From contig JAAALK010000289.1 in assembly GCA_019279435.1 (NCBI GenBank), positions 85,715,023 through 85,779,022 of the forward strand: DNA of 64,000 nucleotides. Reading direction: 5' to 3'. Position numbers and translations under genes: made by a program. Shown one piece after another: positions 22,783 through 34,036 of the stretch. Under the pieces are notes generated by a model. The model saw only the letters and a program-made list of their open reading frames with translations, had not been told where the DNA came from and ran no database searches. This stretch comes from Zizania palustris (lineage: Eukaryota > Streptophyta > Magnoliopsida > Poales > Poaceae). Numbering within the stretch: the stretch's first letter is position 1; each line of letters starts with the position of its first letter.

Positions 22783-22799
22783 AACCTACCCCCTTAAAA
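22783..22799 (-). other. TEK1 polypurine tract
   Basis: On the minus strand CCTTTTAAGGGGGTAGGTT directly precedes TGTAATGTCC, the first bases of the LTR. Purine-rich and correctly placed. Confidence 0.85.
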
Positions 22800-23442
22800 G
22801 GAATCTTGACCATATCGACCTCGAGATTCGGAGGTACTGGCGAAGAGATGCGGGTATGCGGTCTTTAGCTCATCTTTGCGCTCCCAAGTGGCTTCAGCTT
22901 CCGAGTGATTACTCCACCGGACCTTGCAGAAACAGATTACCTTTCTTCGTGTTCTTCGCTCAATGGTGTCAAGAATGTGGATATGCTTCTCAACATAAGT
23001 TAGATCTGCTTCTACTTCAATTTTCTCCAAGTATGCTTGTTCTGTTGGTACCCTAAGACACTTCTTTATTTGGGAGACGTGAAAAACATCATGAATCCCT
23101 TCCATTGATTTGATTTGATTTGATAGGGTCCAACATATTTCTGCCAATTTTCCTTTTGTCCGGAATCGGTGTACCCCACAAAGTGGTGTAACTCTAAGGT
23201 ACACATAATCCCCTTCTCCAAAAGCCAAGTCCCTTCTGCGGTTATCCGCACAAATCTTTTGTATTGATTGAGCGGTTTTTAATCTCTCTTGTATGATCCT
23301 AACTTTTTCCTCAACTTCATTTAGAATGTTAGTTCCAAACACCTGACATTCACCAGTCTGTTCCCACATGAGTGGAGTTCAACACTTTTTCCCATACAAC
23401 ACTTCAAAGAGAGCAATCTCGAGGCTAGCTTGGTAACTGTTA
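22794..23442 (-). pseudogene. Chromovirus integrase C-terminus with chromodomain
   Basis: Open frame of 191 residues (23369-22794) plus broken sequence to the junction at 23442. It reads the end of a gypsy integrase (AFGEGDYVYLRVTPLCGVHRF, FHVSQIKKCLRVP) and then HILDTIERRTRRKVICF followed by VRWSNHSEAEATWE, the chromodomain-like tail of Tekay/Del chromoviruses, thought to guide insertion into marked chromatin. The rest of the element is missing: at 23443 the sequence jumps into copia RT. Confidence 0.82.
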
Positions 23443-25752
23443 TTTGTCTGATGCACAAAGGTGCCTTGTTTGCATTGCTTGATTTGCAAACCAAGGAAAA
23501 AGGTCAGCTCACCCATCATCGACATCTCGAACTCCTTCTCATAGAATCAGTAAACTCGGCCACAAGTGTATGAGAAGAGCCACCAAAAATAATGTCATCA
23601 ACATAAATCTAAACAAGAAGGAATTATTTGCCATGCTTCAGAGTAAATGGGGTTTTGTCAATAGAGCCCATTTTGTACTCATGCTCAAGCAAAAAGTTCC
23701 TAAGTCGGTCATACCAGACCCTAGGAGCTTGCTTGAGACCATACAAAGATTTATAAAGTTTAAAGACTCTATGGGGCTATTTGGGATGTTCAAAGTCAGT
23801 GGTTTGTCTTACAAAAATATCCTCTCATATGAAACCATTAAGAAAAGCACTTTTAACATCCATTTCATAAATCTTGAAACCGCGAGAAGATGCAAAAGCA
23901 AGCAAAATCCTAATGGCTTCAAGTTGAGCCACTGGAGCAAAAGTTCTCCAAAATCAACCACCTCGACTTGAGAGTAACCGTGAGTAACAAGCCTAGTCTT
24001 GTTTCTCACAATAGACCCATCTTCCCCCTTGTTTATTTTTGAAAATCCGTTTTTTTGACAATGATATGAATGTTAGGAGGTGGATCTAAAAGAACCCAAA
24101 CTTGGTTTCTATCAAAATTTTGTAACTCTTCATGCATGAAATTGATCCAACTCGAATCAGATAAAGTATGGCTAACATGATCAAGATGCTCAAAAGAAGC
24201 GACAAATGCATAATCAATAAAATGAGCATGAGATCGAGTTAATCTTTCATCTATCTCACCGATGATCTTCTCGGGAGGGTGATGTCACTAAATCCAAAGA
24301 GGAGCTTCTTGTCGAGAGAGAATCTCCACCTCAACACTTACCTGGTTGAGCTCGATGCTTGCTGAAGTTGATACTTTAGGCCCTCTTGTTGAAGTAGATG
24401 TTGCAGGATCTCCTTCAGGGGTTGCTATAGTAGGAGGTAGGTGATCATCCTCAAGCTCTTCAAATTTTGATGGATCTTCTTTCTTCAAAGATGGTCTCAT
24501 CCATATCATGCTTAGTGGCAAGCTCAAAATAAGTAATAACATAGGGGGGAGACTCATCAAAAGTCACATCACATGACTCGATGACTGTGTTAGTATCAAG
24601 GTTAAAAACACGATATGAATGAGCATGAAGAGAATAAGTCAAAAATATACCATCAGAAGAACGCGACTCAAATTTGTCAAGATTACCAAGTTTCATAATG
24701 AGGCACCAATGACCAAACACTCTCAAATGAGTAACTTTGGGCTTCCTTCCAAAACGCAGCTATAAGATGTTAATTTCAAAAGTGAGCATAGAAAGATCTG
24801 GTTGGAGATGTAACATGCAGTGCTCATAGCCTCAACCCAAAATCTTCTAGGAGTCTTATGGTCATTGAGCATCATCCTAGCCATCTCCACTAGAGTGCGG
24901 TTCTTTCTCTCAACAACTCCATTTTGTTGTGGAACCTGCGGAGAAGAAAATTGATGTTCAATGTCGTGCTCAAGGCAAAAGTCAACAAAGAAACTATTCT
25001 TGAACTCGGTGCCATTATCACTTCTGATTGCTTTCAATGCACTAGGGAGTTCAGTGAATAGTCTCAAAGCTAAGCTCTAAAAGTGTGAAAACACTTCATC
25101 CTTTCTTGCAATAAAGAAAACCTAAGAATACTGGGAGTAGTCATCCACCACGACAAGGACATACCATTTGCCACAAAAAGAACTAACCCGAGAAGGACCT
25201 ACAGTGTCCATATGGAGAAGTTCTCCGTGTTGTTCTTTCGTCACCACATTGATTGGTGAATGAGAGGCGGCCACCATCTTTTCATGTCGACAAGGAGCAC
25301 AAACAAGATTTTTCTCAATCTTGAGCTTGGGCATTTCTCGGATCAGACCTAGGGCACTCAGTCAATCGAGCAAGTAAAAGCTCATATGCCCTAGTCTCCT
25401 ATACCATATCTAGAGATCAAAAGAAGGTTTAGCAATAAGGCAATGAGAAGAACCAAAAGAGTTAGAAATGTCAGCTCAAAAGTTCCTCCCTATTCTTGAA
25501 ATCTTATTAACCAAAGCGCTAGCATAATCAAGAACTTGTGAAGTATCATGTCTAAAAAGCACTTCCAAGCCCTCATCAAGTAACTGAGATACAAAAAGCA
25601 AATTGTATCCCAAATCCTCAACCGAAGCGACATCTTTTAGAATGAAAATTTCATTAATTTTAACCATACCTTTGCCTTTCACTCTACTCCTTCGATTGTT
25701 GCCAAAGGTGACGTACACACGTCACTAGGTCGAGGTGAAACTGGAGAACCAT
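23443..25752 (-). pseudogene. COP-B RT-integrase-protease, second copy
   Basis: Duplicate of 18138-20446. It begins at TTTGTCTGAT, shared by both copies, directly after gypsy sequence. It reads RT with YVDD at 23594-23605 (frame IYVDDIIFGGSS is kept here), an integrase with SDNGTEFKNSFF and VPQQNGVVERKNRTL (25067-24723) and protease remnants (25718-25476: NNRRSRVKGKG, KDVASVEDLGYNLLFVSQLL). Several frameshifts separate the pieces. It ends at ACCAT before the next Tekay LTR. Confidence 0.88.
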
Positions 25753-28181
25753 TGTCAAGCCCGTGAATAATACCTTCCCGAACTCTTTGTGCATTAAGTC
25801 CTTGTCCCAGGAAAAGGTAGGGTACAAAATAACAAGTTGATACAACAGAGTTCCACGTGGATTAAAAGTAGTTACACATAGTCGTATACATGGCCTAAAT
25901 GGCCTAAATAGAGATTACTAAGCAAAACACAAGCAGCGAATAACGACTTTTTCTCCACAAGCGCTCGAGTGAGGCCAAGCCTCAGGCCTCCTCTTCATCT
26001 TGATATGTGTAGATTCATTCAATTTCTGGAGAGGTTTGAAATAGTGGGTTGAGTACATTGCTACTCAACAAGACACCGGAAATGATGAAAATAATGCAAG
26101 GGAAAAACAAGGATGGCATAATATGGTTCATTTGCGTAAAGCTGATTTTTAGTTAAAACAATTGTAAAGCATCTACAAGTAATAAAGTCTGTTATGAACA
26201 AGTTACAATCCAAGCAGAGCACCTGCACTAGCAAGTTCCAACCACCTGCAGGATCCTTAGATCCCATCCCAACCATCATACTAGAATTAAAGTGGAAGGT
26301 TATTCTAACTGTGAAAACATCACTTTGCCCACCCTTGACCGTGGGCTCGACTATTCGAATAGATTTTAACTCTTATCAGAGGTGTACAACATTACCCACA
26401 AGGCACAGTCTCGGTTAACATCAGGATACCACCATGGTACCCCGACCCAAGCTCATGCCAAGGCCCATTGTATACCATACAAACATAGAAACACCCGCTA
26501 AGGTTTCTCTTCCTGTAGGGCCAACCCTAGTCGAGTAAGCCCCCTCTTGCGCCAAGTGACATTCAGGCCTAGGGGTGCGACCCACCACAAACCGTCACCC
26601 ATCATACCACTGGTGTTGTAAGTAGGTATAGTTAATACTCTAAGCTAGGTCATAGCCATTAAACTTGTAACTTGTGGCAGTAGGAAAATGCATTGCAACA
26701 GTAGCCACGGATCGGTCCTTAATTGCCATGGGTGCAACATCCCAGAATACTAGCATGCACCCACGACCAGCCCTTTCAATATTTTAATTGGTCAAGTTTT
26801 AATCCAAACCACTAACGGTAGTAACCCTTATCTCGATCAACCCAACCCTTATTAACGTACGAGCTGAACCAAAATTTACCTAAGTTGACAAAGGCATGGT
26901 ATTAATTGCACGGGGCCATAATTAACACAGTGGGTATAGCTAAACAATAATAATAGCATATTATAGTCCTAATAATCATGCATTATGTTAAAATAAAAAT
27001 AACTTATGAAAATGGGATTTCAATATGTTCAACAGTTCAGGTATCTTGCCTTGGTCCGCGAAGGCTTGATCTTCAATGAAGTAGGCCTCCAGCGGTACGA
27101 AAATGGCGGTGTCTACGCGATCACATACATGATTAATGCAAAACAGTACATCAATACACATGAACAATACAAAAAATGCATAGTTAGATTCTTTGCAATT
27201 TTATGAAAACACCACAATTTGAATCACTCCAAACGGAGCTAGGATGAATTAGTTGTGTATTTTAGAACTTTTAGCTCCATTTTTAGCCGAAACAATACTA
27301 ATGTGCAGTACAGAAAATAATTATCCTGAAACAGATGGGCTAGAATGCTAAAGTGCTAGAATAGGATTTAAATAACCTAAAACAAAGGGTTAAATCGCAA
27401 AACTGGCAAAAATGAGAGCTGGGCGGCTCGGTCCGGCCGGCGCGGCGCGGCTGGTGTGGCGCGGATGGCGCGACTGACACGGGCGGGCGGGCGCAGGCAG
27501 GCGGCGCACGGACGGCCGGCGCACGAGCGCTGCGCGGGCACGGCCAGTGCGCGATCGGGTAGGCGGCACGCGTCCAGCGGTGGCGCGCGGCGACGGGCGG
27601 CCAGCGGTGGCGCGCGGCGACGTGCGGCCACCACGGCGCGGCGACGACAACGACAAGTCTAGGGTGAAGAAATGGGAAAGGTAGGAGTTCTCACCGGGGG
27701 GACGATGACGACAACACAGCTACGGCGAGGAAGGAGAGCTTGGAGGAGAAAAAAATTGTGGAAAGTGGGGAAAACGGAATGGAGAAGAGAAGGAACGACC
27801 AAATAAAATGGTGCGTGAGGGGGATGACGGTTCTGGCGTCATGGGTGTGTCCTCGACGCGACGTCGGCGATGGGGAAAGTGGAATGGCTGATAGTTTCCA
27901 TGGGGAGGGAGTTGTGCGTGGATGGTGGAAGTGGGAGAGAAAGAAAAGAGAGGAGGGTGGGAGGAAGGTGATGACAAGTGGGTCACACGCGTAAGTGAGA
28001 GAGAAAACTTAAAGAGAGAAATAAAATTTTTAAAAAAAAAGAAAAACGAGTCTAAAATTCTGGAAAAATAACTTTTCATAGTTTTGAATTATTTTATAAA
28101 TATCCAAAGTATTATTTTAATTATTATTATATTTTATTATTATTTCCATTTTTATTTTATTTTTTTAACGCGGGCGTTACA
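25753..28181 (-). repeat. TEK2: Tekay-like LTR with ACCAT on both sides
   Basis: 2429 bases, TGTCAAGCCCGTG to CGGGCGTTACA, flanked by ACCAT at 25748-25752 and 28182-28186, which by itself looks like a solo LTR. The copia frame continues to the right. It is collinear with TEK1 with roughly 8-11 percent differences by eye, lacks about 110 bases present in TEK1 (near 21455-21565), and has extra sequence near 26080-26165 and in the GC-rich part 27415-27660. Confidence 0.88.
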
Positions 28182-28186
28182 ACCAT

Positions 28187-31100
28187 GATGTCTTCTTGGT
28201 CATGTAGCGCGAACAACTAGAATCCATGATCCACATGTTCTCTAGGCCTCCGTATGCTGCTTACACAAAATGAAAAATTCTCGAGTGCTCAGTGCTGGGG
28301 TGAGTGAAAAACTGACGTGGGATCCAACACTGAGAGACTCGAGCTGTAGGAAAAGCAGTAGTAGGCTGTCTACGCACATGATATGAATCATGATAGATGG
28401 TGCGAGGTATACCTAAATGGTGAGAGCCATTAAAACGATGAGGTCTCCCAAACCGTCGAGGACCGAAACCACTAACATGTGGTCTAGAACCATATGAGTC
28501 ACGGTGTATTCCACGAAGGGCAAATCCTCTCAAGTGAGCACAGGGAGTCTCAACAAATTCAGGACGAGAGTGAGAAACAGACTCATGTATCCTAAAAATG
28601 GGTAATACATGTCCTGAAAGCTCATAGCCTAAGAACATCGCTCATCCTCGATGCGATGAAAATAGAAACCAATCAAATGACCAACCTACTAACAATATTA
28701 GCAATGGAACACTTTCTTGGGAGTAGGATTATGGGTTTTGGGAGCAATCCTCACATGCTCTCTTGGTTTCGGCTGAGTGTTTAACTAGGCTCTCTATTTC
28801 TCAAGGGTAGTGGGTGGAGTGAACACGGTTTTTCCCTTAGAATCTGAAGTGGTTCTCTCAAAACCCAACCCTAAAGCTAATCTTGCCCTGTCAGCACACA
28901 TCCTGGTCTTGGCTAAGAGCAAAGCCATCCTACCCTTTCTCTTAGTACATTTGTTCACCACAAAAAGAAGGTATTCATTTTTAGTCATGAGTTTTTTAGC
29001 TTGCCCTCTAGCAAATCTATGTTTATCCTTAAGGATAATGTAGGTGGGACATTCAGGCTGCACATCCTTAGAACTCAGAACACTCCACCACAATGAGCTC
29101 TTTCTGTGCAATCTCAAGCTTATCTATAGTTTGAGCGTGCACAGACCGTAGCTCGGCAAGCTCACTCATGACAATACAACAGGACTCATACTCAACATCA
29201 TCTAACTTAGACTTAAGCAAGACATACTAAGTGGAGACAAAATCAAGTCTAAATCTAAGTTCTTTACGTTATCTAGAACCGTTCACAAGTAACCTATCAT
29301 GACCAAATAAAGCATCATTCAATTCATCGACTTTAACCATTAGTTGGTCATGGGATAAAGTTACCTCTAATGAGTATAGCTCATCATCGCTATGGATGCC
29401 ATCGGCCATGAAGCAGAGGCCAGTGAAGTCCTTCGCCTTCTTCTCCTCCTTCCATGGTTCATCCTCGTCAGAGCTTGGCTCTTCACTTGAAGAAGTGTCG
29501 ATGTCGCTCAGTGCAGCCTTAAAAGCTCTAGATGTTGCCTTGGCTGCTCTTTTAGCTAGCTTATCATGGTTCTTCTTGAAGAAGGGCTTCTTGTCCCTCT
29601 TCTGGTGCATGTGCTCATTCTCATCTTTCTTTTTCAATTTAGGGTAGTTAGCTTTAATTTGAGAAAGATCTCTGCATTCAAAACATCTCCAAGAGCCTCG
29701 TTTCCTCTGATCCTATCTATCATTATAGAACTAGGTGAACTTCTTGACAATGAGACCGTAGCTCGGCAAGATCACTCATGACAATACAACTGGACTCATA
29801 CTCAAAATCATCTAACTTAGACTTAAGCAAGACGTACTCAATGGAGACAAAATAAGGTCTAAATCTAAGTTCTTTGCGTTCTCTAGAAGATTTCACAAGT
29901 AACCTATCATGACACAATAAAGCATCATTCAATTCATCAACTTTAACCAACAGTTTGTCATGGGATAAAGTTACCTCTAATGAGTATAGCTCATCATCGC
30001 TATGGATGCCATCGGCCATGAAGCAGAGGCCAATGAAGTCCTTCGCCTTCTTCTCCTCCTTCTTCCACGGTTCATCCTCGTCAAACTTGGCTCTTCACTT
30101 GAAGAAGTGTCGATGACGCTCAGTGCAGCCATAAAAGCTTTAGATGTTGCCTTGGCTGCTCTTTTAGCTAGCTTATCATGGTTCTTCTTGAAGAAGGGCT
30201 TCTTGTCCCTCTTCTGGTGCCTGTGCTCATTCTCATCATTCTTTTTCAATTTAGGGAAGTTAGCTTTAATTTGAGAAATATCTTTGCATTCAAAACATCT
30301 CCAAGAGCCTCGTTTCCTCTGATCCTATCTATCATTATAGAACTAGTTGAACTTCTTGACAATGAGACCGTAGCTCGGCAAGCTCACTCATGACAATACA
30401 ACAAGACTCATACTCAACATCATCTAACTTAGACTTAAGCAAGACATACTAAGTGGAGACAAAATCAAGTCTAAATCTAAGTTCTTTGCGTTCTCTAGAA
30501 GCTTTCACAAGTAACCTATCATGACCAAATAAAGCATCATTCAATTCATCAACTTTAACCAACAGTTGGTCATGGGATAAAGTTACCTCTAATGAGTATA
30601 GCTCATCATCGCTATGGATTCCATCGGCCCTGAAGCAGAGGCCAGTGAAGTCCTTTGCCTTCTTCTCCTCCTTCTTCCATGGTTCATCCTCGTAAGAGCT
30701 TGGCTCTTCACTTGAAGAAGTGTCGATGTCGCTCAGTGCAGCCATAAAAGCTCTAGATGTTGCCTTGGCTGCTCTTTTAGCTAGCTTATCATGGTTCTTC
30801 TTGAAGAAGGGCTTCTTGTCCCTCTTCTAGTGCCTGTGCTTGTTCTCTTCTTTCTTTTTCAATTTAGGGCAGTTAGCTTTAATTTGAGAAAGATCTTTGC
30901 ATTCAAAACATCTCCAAGAGCCTCTTTTCCTTCTAATCCTATCTATCATTATAGAACTAGGTGAACTTCTTGACAATGAGAGCAAGCTCCTCATCATCTA
31001 AATTGTCCACCTGATCTTTTGTGACAAAGATAAGGGAAGATAAGGCAAAGCCACTAGTAAATACACAAGATCCAGAAGAACCAGATCTAGTACCCCCATA

Positions 31101-31232
31101 TGAGGTGCCACTGCCAGAACCAGAAACTAGTGCCATGGATAGTGGCAAAGAGTTTCCATGTCCTTGGCAAGATGCCTAGGCAATCTCAATGGACTTTAGC
31201 TTACTAAAGAGTTCATCACAAGTTAACGTGTC
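28187..31232 (-). pseudogene. COP-B gag and protease start
   Basis: Minus-strand continuation of COP-B. From right to left: the N-terminal gag end (31232-31000, with a Gly/Ser-rich SMALVSGSGSGTSYGG), a three-fold repeated block (29145-30978) with a degenerate zinc knuckle and coiled coil, a further coiled-coil part (29117-28794, SSKDVQPECPTYIILKDKH), a degenerate second knuckle near 28650-28690, and an Arg/His-rich tail (28638-28261) leading to the protease. Compare COP-C 47500-49300. Many stops. The right end is the TAT-D insertion. Confidence 0.8.
29145..30978 (-). repeat. three-fold 611-bp repeat within copia gag
   Basis: The string GCTCGGCAAG recurs at 29151, 29761 and 30373, giving units of 610 and 612 bases, roughly 29145-29754, 29755-30366 and 30367-30978. 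Each unit carries the degenerate zinc knuckle (CFECRDLSQIKAN and variants), a Lys-rich segment, an acidic Ser/Glu/Asp segment and a coiled-coil part. All three have Gln where the knuckle needs His, so that change came before the amplification; the last Cys is Tyr in unit 1, Phe in unit 2 and kept in unit 3. Confidence 0.92.
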
Positions 31233-31748
31233 TGTTGGGGGAAAATATTTCATCCTCATGATCCTCCAAGATTCCAAGCAAATGAGTTATGTGATCAAGA
31301 TAAATGCAAGTCTAATCCCGAAGCTCAAGGCTTTCCTCCAGATTGAAGTGCTCGAAGCCGAAAGGTCCATCTAGGCTCCAGTCCAAAGAGAGCCTTCGAA
31401 AGGTTTCCTCTCCGAAGTGGAAAACAGCTAGAAGGATGGAACGTCTACCTTATCACCATCCTTCGAACATGTTTTACCATAATAACCCTATAAGGGATAC
31501 CAAAATAGTATCCACTATGTCGATTGTAATTGAGTGGTAAAAAGGTCTTTTCTTTAGAGAGTTTAACCTATAAATACCCCCCTTCTCGCCCTGTAATAGG
31601 CATCGAATACTCAGATATTCAATATACACTTCGAACTATCTCAAGCCATTATCCATCTTAGAGGCTTGGAATAGTTTACTCAAACAAACACTTCATTTAT
31701 CAGACACTTAGATTCTTAAAACTGTTAGCGTAATCTTTTAATCCAACA
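31233..31748 (+). repeat. TAT-D 5' LTR
   Basis: TGTTGGGGGAAAATATTTC to TTTAATCCAACA, 516 bases, TG...CA ends. It is the reverse complement counterpart of the LTRs of TAT-E and TAT-F (441 to 496 bases). A TATA box CTATAAATA lies at 31568-31577. Followed by a degenerate PBS. Confidence 0.88.
31568..31577 (+). promoter_or_regulatory. TATA box of TAT-D LTR
   Basis: CCTATAAATACCCCC in plus sense, about 170 bases before the LTR end. The same box is seen in TAT-E and TAT-F LTRs on the minus strand. Confidence 0.65.
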
Positions 31749-31768
31749 GTAGGCACTGTCCCTGGGTA
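31749..31768 (+). other. TAT-D primer binding site, degenerate
   Basis: GTAGGCACTGTCCCTGGGTA lies where TAT-E has GTTGGCGCCGTCCGTGGGGA. The copy has drifted by several bases, in keeping with the broken genes. Confidence 0.7.
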
Positions 31769-31813
31769 ATCTAGTACTAAAACTTCATTGTCTACCAATC
31801 CTTTCCTAGAGCC

Positions 31814-33114
31814 ATGCCTCCTAAGTGGAGCCTAGGCACTAGTCCCCTCTGGAGGTCCTCTCGGACCTTTGGGTTGAAATCTTCGAACACTGTCGAGGTC
31901 AGAGGACCTTCCATGGTCCCCCACCTCATACTCCCGAAACAAATACTCTTCCTCGAACATACGGAGCACCTCTCGAGACTCCGTGTATGCTTCGAACCGA
32001 CGGAGCCTCTCCCACAGCTCCGACTATGCTCCGGACTAACTTTTTCAGTTCTCAAGACCCGGAGATCCCCTCCAGAAGAAATGAAGGTCGTCCTGATGAT
32101 GTGGCGACCCAGATGGTCCGCCTTCAGGCTGAAGTGATGAGGTGGAGGTAGGAAGCTATGGATAGGCTTCGTCCTCAGGCTAGCCCTATCATCGTGGAGG
32201 TGCCCCAAGATGATGACTTTGCCATTTATCCTGAAGCCTCTGAGATTCTAAGATGCACTAAGAATGCCTCTTTTAATGATGAATCTCCGTTATACCCTGA
32301 CTTGCAGAAGGTGTGCTTCGACCCTATGTTTAGAACTTCGAAGCTTTGTAAGTATTCTAGAGATCAAGATCCAGGGGAATTTTCCCGCTCATATGCTTTA
32401 GCAATTGAGGCTAGCGGAGGGGTCCGAGACACAATGGCGAAGTGCTTCCCCCTTGCGCTCGAAGGAGTCGCTGTGCGTTGGTTCTGGTCTTTAAAACCAA
32501 TATCAATTGGGTCTTGGGAGAAATTAAGAAAGAAGTTCGTAAGCAACTTCCAAGGTACATTTGTGCCCCCTATGTCTACTGTAAGTCTTTTTCATGTAAA
32601 GCAGCAACCTGGAGAAACTTTGCGGCAGTTTTTTAAGCGCTTCGCTCATACGAAGTCACGAATAAGAGGGATGTCCGCATCATCTGTGGTTGATGCGGCT
32701 CGAGAAGGAGTCACAAATGCAGGCCTCCTCGACAAGCTTCACCAGAAGAATATTTCCTAGTAGCCCAATTAATGGCTTACTTTGAGGAATATGCTAGATC
32801 AGAGGGAAGGATGGCTCCGAAGGACGGATTCGTCTTCGCCAACCATCCAAGAAGTTAAACTTGAAGTGAAGACTTAAACTCCTTCACAAAGGTACCACTT
32901 CGACAATCAGCATGACAGACGAAGAGGGCAAAAACATCCTCGCTCCGAACTTTTGAACATTGCTCCCTCTTCGCCAAAATTTCCCCCTAAGAATCCACAA
33001 GCTTCAGCAAGCAAGGTCAGCGGCTGGAGGCCGCTAGGGAAGCCAGCTGGCAAAGGCTAGGCCTTCTTCTGCTCTGTTCACGGTGAGAACCGAAGCCATG
33101 CTACTGATGCATGT
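31814..33114 (+). pseudogene. TAT-D gag
   Basis: Starts at 31814 (MPPKWSLGTSPLWRSSRTF), matching the gag start of TAT-E at 59001. After a frameshift near 32130 the capsid part is open from 32158 to 32757: FDPMFRTSKLCKYSRDQD, SYALAIEASGGVRDTM, VRWFWSLKPISIGSWEKL and GETLRQFFKRFAH are standard retrotransposon gag. A stop at 32758 follows; a zinc-knuckle-like CSVHGENRSHATDAC is at 33070-33114 in another frame context. Gag builds the particle and binds RNA. Broken. Confidence 0.82.
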
Positions 33115-33258
33115 AAGTCTTTAGTAGCACTGAGGAGCGAGTATCTCGAGAGGATCTCTGGTCAAGGCACTACTGACCGAGCCCCTCCTGAGGCACGTCT
33201 AGAGCCAGTACAAACCATCGGATATGTAGACATCTTCGAAGCCCCAAGACAACCTTCG

Positions 33259-33774
33259 GTGGCCAGTTTTATTCCACCTCCGAAGCAAGAGGATACACAA
33301 GACCGCAAAAAAAGAGTGGTTCTTCCCATCTCTGGAGGAGGAACCCTGGGCAGCATGTCAAAAAGGCAAAGGAGGGAATTTGTTCGCGAAGTAGGCCATA
33401 TTGGGACCTCTTCGTCGGCTACTGAAATGCCTGAATGGTCCCACGTGCCCATATCTTTATCCTCAGCTGATGCAGCGGGTATAAAATTTCATCATGCAGG
33501 CCCCCTTGTTATTGCTGCTGATATTGCAGGAACAAAAGTCCGAAGAGTGCTGGTTGATGGTGGAAGCTCTACGGATATTATCTTTATTCAGGCTTTCGAC
33601 CAACTTTGTATCCCGCGGAAACATCTCCTCCCAACAACTCTACTGCTTCAAGGCTTCATAAGACCTCCTCTTGATGCCCTCGGCCAAATAGGCCTCGAGG
33701 TTGCCTTCGGAGAGGGGCTCTTGGCTAGAACGGAGGAGGTGGTTTTCGACGTAGTTGATGCCCCTTATGCCTAA
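33259..33774 (+). pseudogene. TAT-D aspartic protease
   Basis: Open 171-codon stretch. The N-terminal part contains a basic SMSKRQRREFVREV; the protease starts near residue 80. VRRVLVDGGSSTDIIFIQAF carries the active-site Asp (D-G-G form), and GLLARTEEVVFDVVDAPY the second half. A stop follows at 33772, and the next block, with GMLNQFRAMAHHNYLCLKM, is the usual end of the domain. TAT-E has the same segment at 57409-57053. Confidence 0.82.
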
Positions 33775-34036
33775 AATTTCATCTTCGAAATAGGCATGTT
33801 AAATCAATTCAGAGCCATGGCACATCATAATTATCTATGTCTCAAGATGGCCACGCGAGGAGTGCTCACGGTCTTCGGTGACCAAGCTGTAGCACGAAGG
33901 CAGAGTACGACCATGGTCCACCTCTTGACCCTCGGTAGATAAATAATGTGCAAGACCATTTGGAGGATATCCCTGTGTCAAGGGAATTCGCGAAAATGTC
34001 CTCCCCCAGGCCAAGCCCCGAAGGAGAAGTTGTAAC

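Larger units (their letters stand above)
10300..31232 (-). mobile_element. COP-B: SIRE-like copia, interrupted
   Basis: A minus-strand copia body reading, from right to left, gag (31232-28187), protease, integrase, RT and RNase H (to 17442), then 3' non-coding sequence (11031 to about 10300) up to the shared LTR. It is broken by TAT-ND, by two Tekay-like LTR copies, and by a 5.3-kb tandem duplication that repeats its RT-integrase-protease segment. Its gag start, PBS and 5' LTR are not seen because TAT-D is inserted at 31233. Homology to COP-C follows along its whole length. Confidence 0.8.

Noticed and set aside
27377..27662. Arg/Ala-rich frames on both strands
   Set aside because: GC-rich low-complexity sequence is open in several frames at once; typical false ORFs.
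29145..30978. Possible CRISPR or satellite array
   Set aside because: Only three units of 611 bases with coding content of copia gag and no spacers.
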